A stretch of 6,362 nt of DNA from Anaerolineae bacterium (GTDB lineage Bacteria; Chloroflexota; Anaerolineae; Aggregatilineales; Phototrophicaceae), in the NCBI GenBank assembly GCA_025454715.1, contig JALONY010000133.1, forward strand, positions 1 through 6,362, given 5' to 3'. Under the pieces are notes generated by a model that made no database searches, was not told the origin of the DNA, and saw only the letters and a list, made by a program, of their open reading frames with translations. Shown here piece by piece: positions 4,820 to 6,362 of the stretch (within the stretch, counting starts at the first letter, position 1; each line of letters opens with the position of its first letter). Both the position numbers and the translations under genes were made by a program.

Positions 4820-6325
4820 ATGAGCAAGAAAGTCATCGTTATCGGCAGTGGTTTCGGCGGGCTGGGGGCAGCCGTGCGCTTGGCCGCACGCGGGTACGAG
4901 GTCGAAATCATCGAGAAGCGCGATAAGCTCGGCGGGCGCGCTTATGTCTACGAAATCAACGGGTTCAAATTCGACGGTGGTCCGACCATCGTCACCGCCC
5001 CGTTCATGTTCGATGACCTGTGGGCGTTGGCGGGCAAGAAGCGCGAGGATTATTTCGAGCTGGTCGAGTGCCAGCCGTACTACCGCATCTTCGACCACAA
5101 CCAAAAGCCGTTCGACTACAACCGTGACGCGCAGTTCATCCTCGACCAAATCAAGGCGCGTAGCCCGCAGGATGTCGAGGGCTACCAGCGCTTCATCGCC
5201 AGCACCAAGCCGATTTTCGAAAAGGGCTTCGTGCAGTTGGCCGATAAGCCATTTTTGCACTTCACCGACATGCTCAAGGTCGCGCCCGACCTGATTAAGA
5301 TGCAGAGCTACCTGAGCGTCTATCAATACGCCTCGCAGTTCGTCCAAGACGAGTTCTTGCGCCGCGTGTTCAGCTTCCACCCGCTGTTGATTGGCGGCAA
5401 CCCGTTCGACTCCCCGTCGATTTACGCCATGATCCATTATTTGGAGCGGCAGTGGGGCGTGTGGTACGCCATGGGCGGCACGGGCGCCATCGTGGACGCC
5501 ATGGCGCGCCTGTTCACCGAGATGGGCGGCAAGATTACGCTCAACGCCGAGGTCGCCCAAATCGAGATTGACCCCGCCACCCGCCGCGCCACCGGCGTGC
5601 GGATGCAGGACGGCAGCGTCCGCAAGGCCGACGCGGTGGTGTGCAACGGCGAGGTGGCCACCGCCTACAAGACGCTGGTGCCCGCCGAGTATCGCCGCAA
5701 GAACACCGACCGCCGCATCGACCGCACCAAGTTCAGCATGTCGCTGTTCGTGATTTATTTCGGCACCAAGCGCCGCTACACCGATACCGCGCTGGCGCAC
5801 CACAACATCATCCTCGGCGAGCGCTATAAGGGCTTGCTGCACGACATCTTCAACAAGCAACAACTGGCCGAGGACTTCTCGCTGTACCTGCACATGCCGA
5901 CCATCACCGACCCGTCGATGGCGCCGGAGGGGTGCGAGTCGTTCTACGTGTTGTCGCCCATCCCGCACCTCGGCAGCGGCACCGATTGGACGAAACAGGC
6001 CAAGCCCTACCGCGACGCCATCATGCAGTTCCTCGAGGACAATTACCTGCCCGACCTGCAAGCCAACCTCGTCGCCGAGCACTACATCGACCCGCTGCAC
6101 TTCCGCGACACGCTCAACAGCCACTTGGGGTCGGCGTTTAGCGTGCAGCCGGTGCTGACGCAGTCGGCGTGGTTCCGCCCGCACAACCGCAGCGAGGACA
6201 TCGAGCGCTTGTACTTCGTCGGCGCGGGCACCCACCCGGGCGCGGGCTTGCCCGGCGTGCTCAGCTCGTCGATCATCGCCGAAAACTTGGTGGTCGAGGA
6301 CATCCCCCTGCCGGTGATGGCCTAA
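4820..6325 (+). CDS. crtI: Phytoene desaturase, CrtI type
   Basis: CrtI is an FAD-dependent, membrane-associated desaturase that converts colourless 15-cis-phytoene to coloured products, usually lycopene in four steps. The 501 residues match the family's usual 490-510. The N-terminal Rossmann fold has [10 protein letters not shown] at 9-18, Glu32 at the end of the second strand for the FAD ribose, and L-G-G-R-A at 37-41. F-D-G-G-P-T-I-V-T follows. The central part has [12 protein letters not shown] from 185. The C-terminus has [10 protein letters not shown] at 448-457 and the family signature [15 protein letters not shown] at 466-480. These are CrtI features; CrtN (C30) or CrtD activity cannot be fully excluded from sequence alone. 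The start at 4820 begins M-S-K-K-V-I-V-I-G, the expected end of the family, seven bases after a G-run. The gene is separated from the preceding operon by 105 bases with a hairpin and palindrome, so it probably has its own promoter. No crtB lies in the window. Confidence 0.95.
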   Translation: MSKKVIVIGSGFGGLGAAVRLAARGYEVEIIEKRDKLGGRAYVYEINGFKFDGGPTIVTAPFMFDDLWALAGKKREDYFELVECQPYYRIFDHNQKPFDYNRDAQFILDQIKARSPQDVEGYQRFIASTKPIFEKGFVQLADKPFLHFTDMLKVAPDLIKMQSYLSVYQYASQFVQDEFLRRVFSFHPLLIGGNPFDSPSIYAMIHYLERQWGVWYAMGGTGAIVDAMARLFTEMGGKITLNAEVAQIEIDPATRRATGVRMQDGSVRKADAVVCNGEVATAYKTLVPAEYRRKNTDRRIDRTKFSMSLFVIYFGTKRRYTDTALAHHNIILGERYKGLLHDIFNKQQLAEDFSLYLHMPTITDPSMAPEGCESFYVLSPIPHLGSGTDWTKQAKPYRDAIMQFLEDNYLPDLQANLVAEHYIDPLHFRDTLNSHLGSAFSVQPVLTQSAWFRPHNRSEDIERLYFVGAGTHPGAGLPGVLSSSIIAENLVVEDIPLPVMA

Positions 6326-6362
6326 GCCGCACGACCCACCGCCAAAACGAACCCGCCCTCAC

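Noticed and set aside
4772..6235. A 487-codon open frame on the minus strand opposite crtI
   Set aside because: It is antisense to a clear full-length CrtI, has a composition (runs of V, A, H, R, L, G) typical of reverse-strand frames in GC-rich genes, and shows no family motif or ribosome binding site.

Overview
The window is GC-rich chromosomal DNA from a free-living bacterium. The NAD kinase is the best taxonomic clue. Its 'PPELKNILVVPAAPHLSMDRP' region and general layout resemble NAD kinases of Chloroflexota. A small B-box-type zinc-finger membrane protein is also common in that phylum. I therefore favour a Chloroflexota (Anaerolineae-like) origin, inferred from recalled family resemblance and not from any search. 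No mobile element, CRISPR array, tRNA or rRNA was seen.

Layout. (i) Bases 1-525, minus strand: the start of a secreted or lipid-free exported protein with a signal peptide, two tandem ~60-residue beta-type repeats (DUF5666-like) and a strongly acidic tail that runs off the left edge. (ii) Bases 526-806: a divergent intergenic region holding a weak terminator-like hairpin in the minus-strand leader, a 20-bp inverted repeat and a candidate sigma-70-type promoter pointing right. (iii) Bases 807-4714, plus strand: a tightly spaced run of four genes, NAD kinase - zinc-finger/membrane protein - recN - enoyl-CoA hydratase/isomerase family protein, with gaps of 26, 18 and 23 bases, most likely one operon. 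(iv) Bases 4715-4819: a short intergenic region with a nested hairpin overlapping the preceding stop codon, a 14-bp palindrome near a possible -10 box, and a G-run ribosome binding site. (v) Bases 4820-6325: a complete phytoene desaturase (CrtI) gene. The last 37 bases hold nothing recognisable.

How the genes relate. The nadK-recN neighbourhood is a recurrent bacterial arrangement that pairs NADP supply with double-strand-break repair. The zinc-finger membrane protein sits between them and the crotonase-family enzyme follows. CrtI appears to be a separate transcription unit for carotenoid synthesis; no crtB or other carotenoid gene lies within the window.

The main anomalies are these. The NAD kinase N-terminal segment is readable in a different frame (from a GTG at 807) and seems to be missing roughly 15-25 residues before the GGDG motif, so the gene is either damaged or mis-assembled. 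The crotonase lacks the second catalytic glutamate of true hydratases. I did not find a convincing wholly new system; the rest is ordinary core-genome content.
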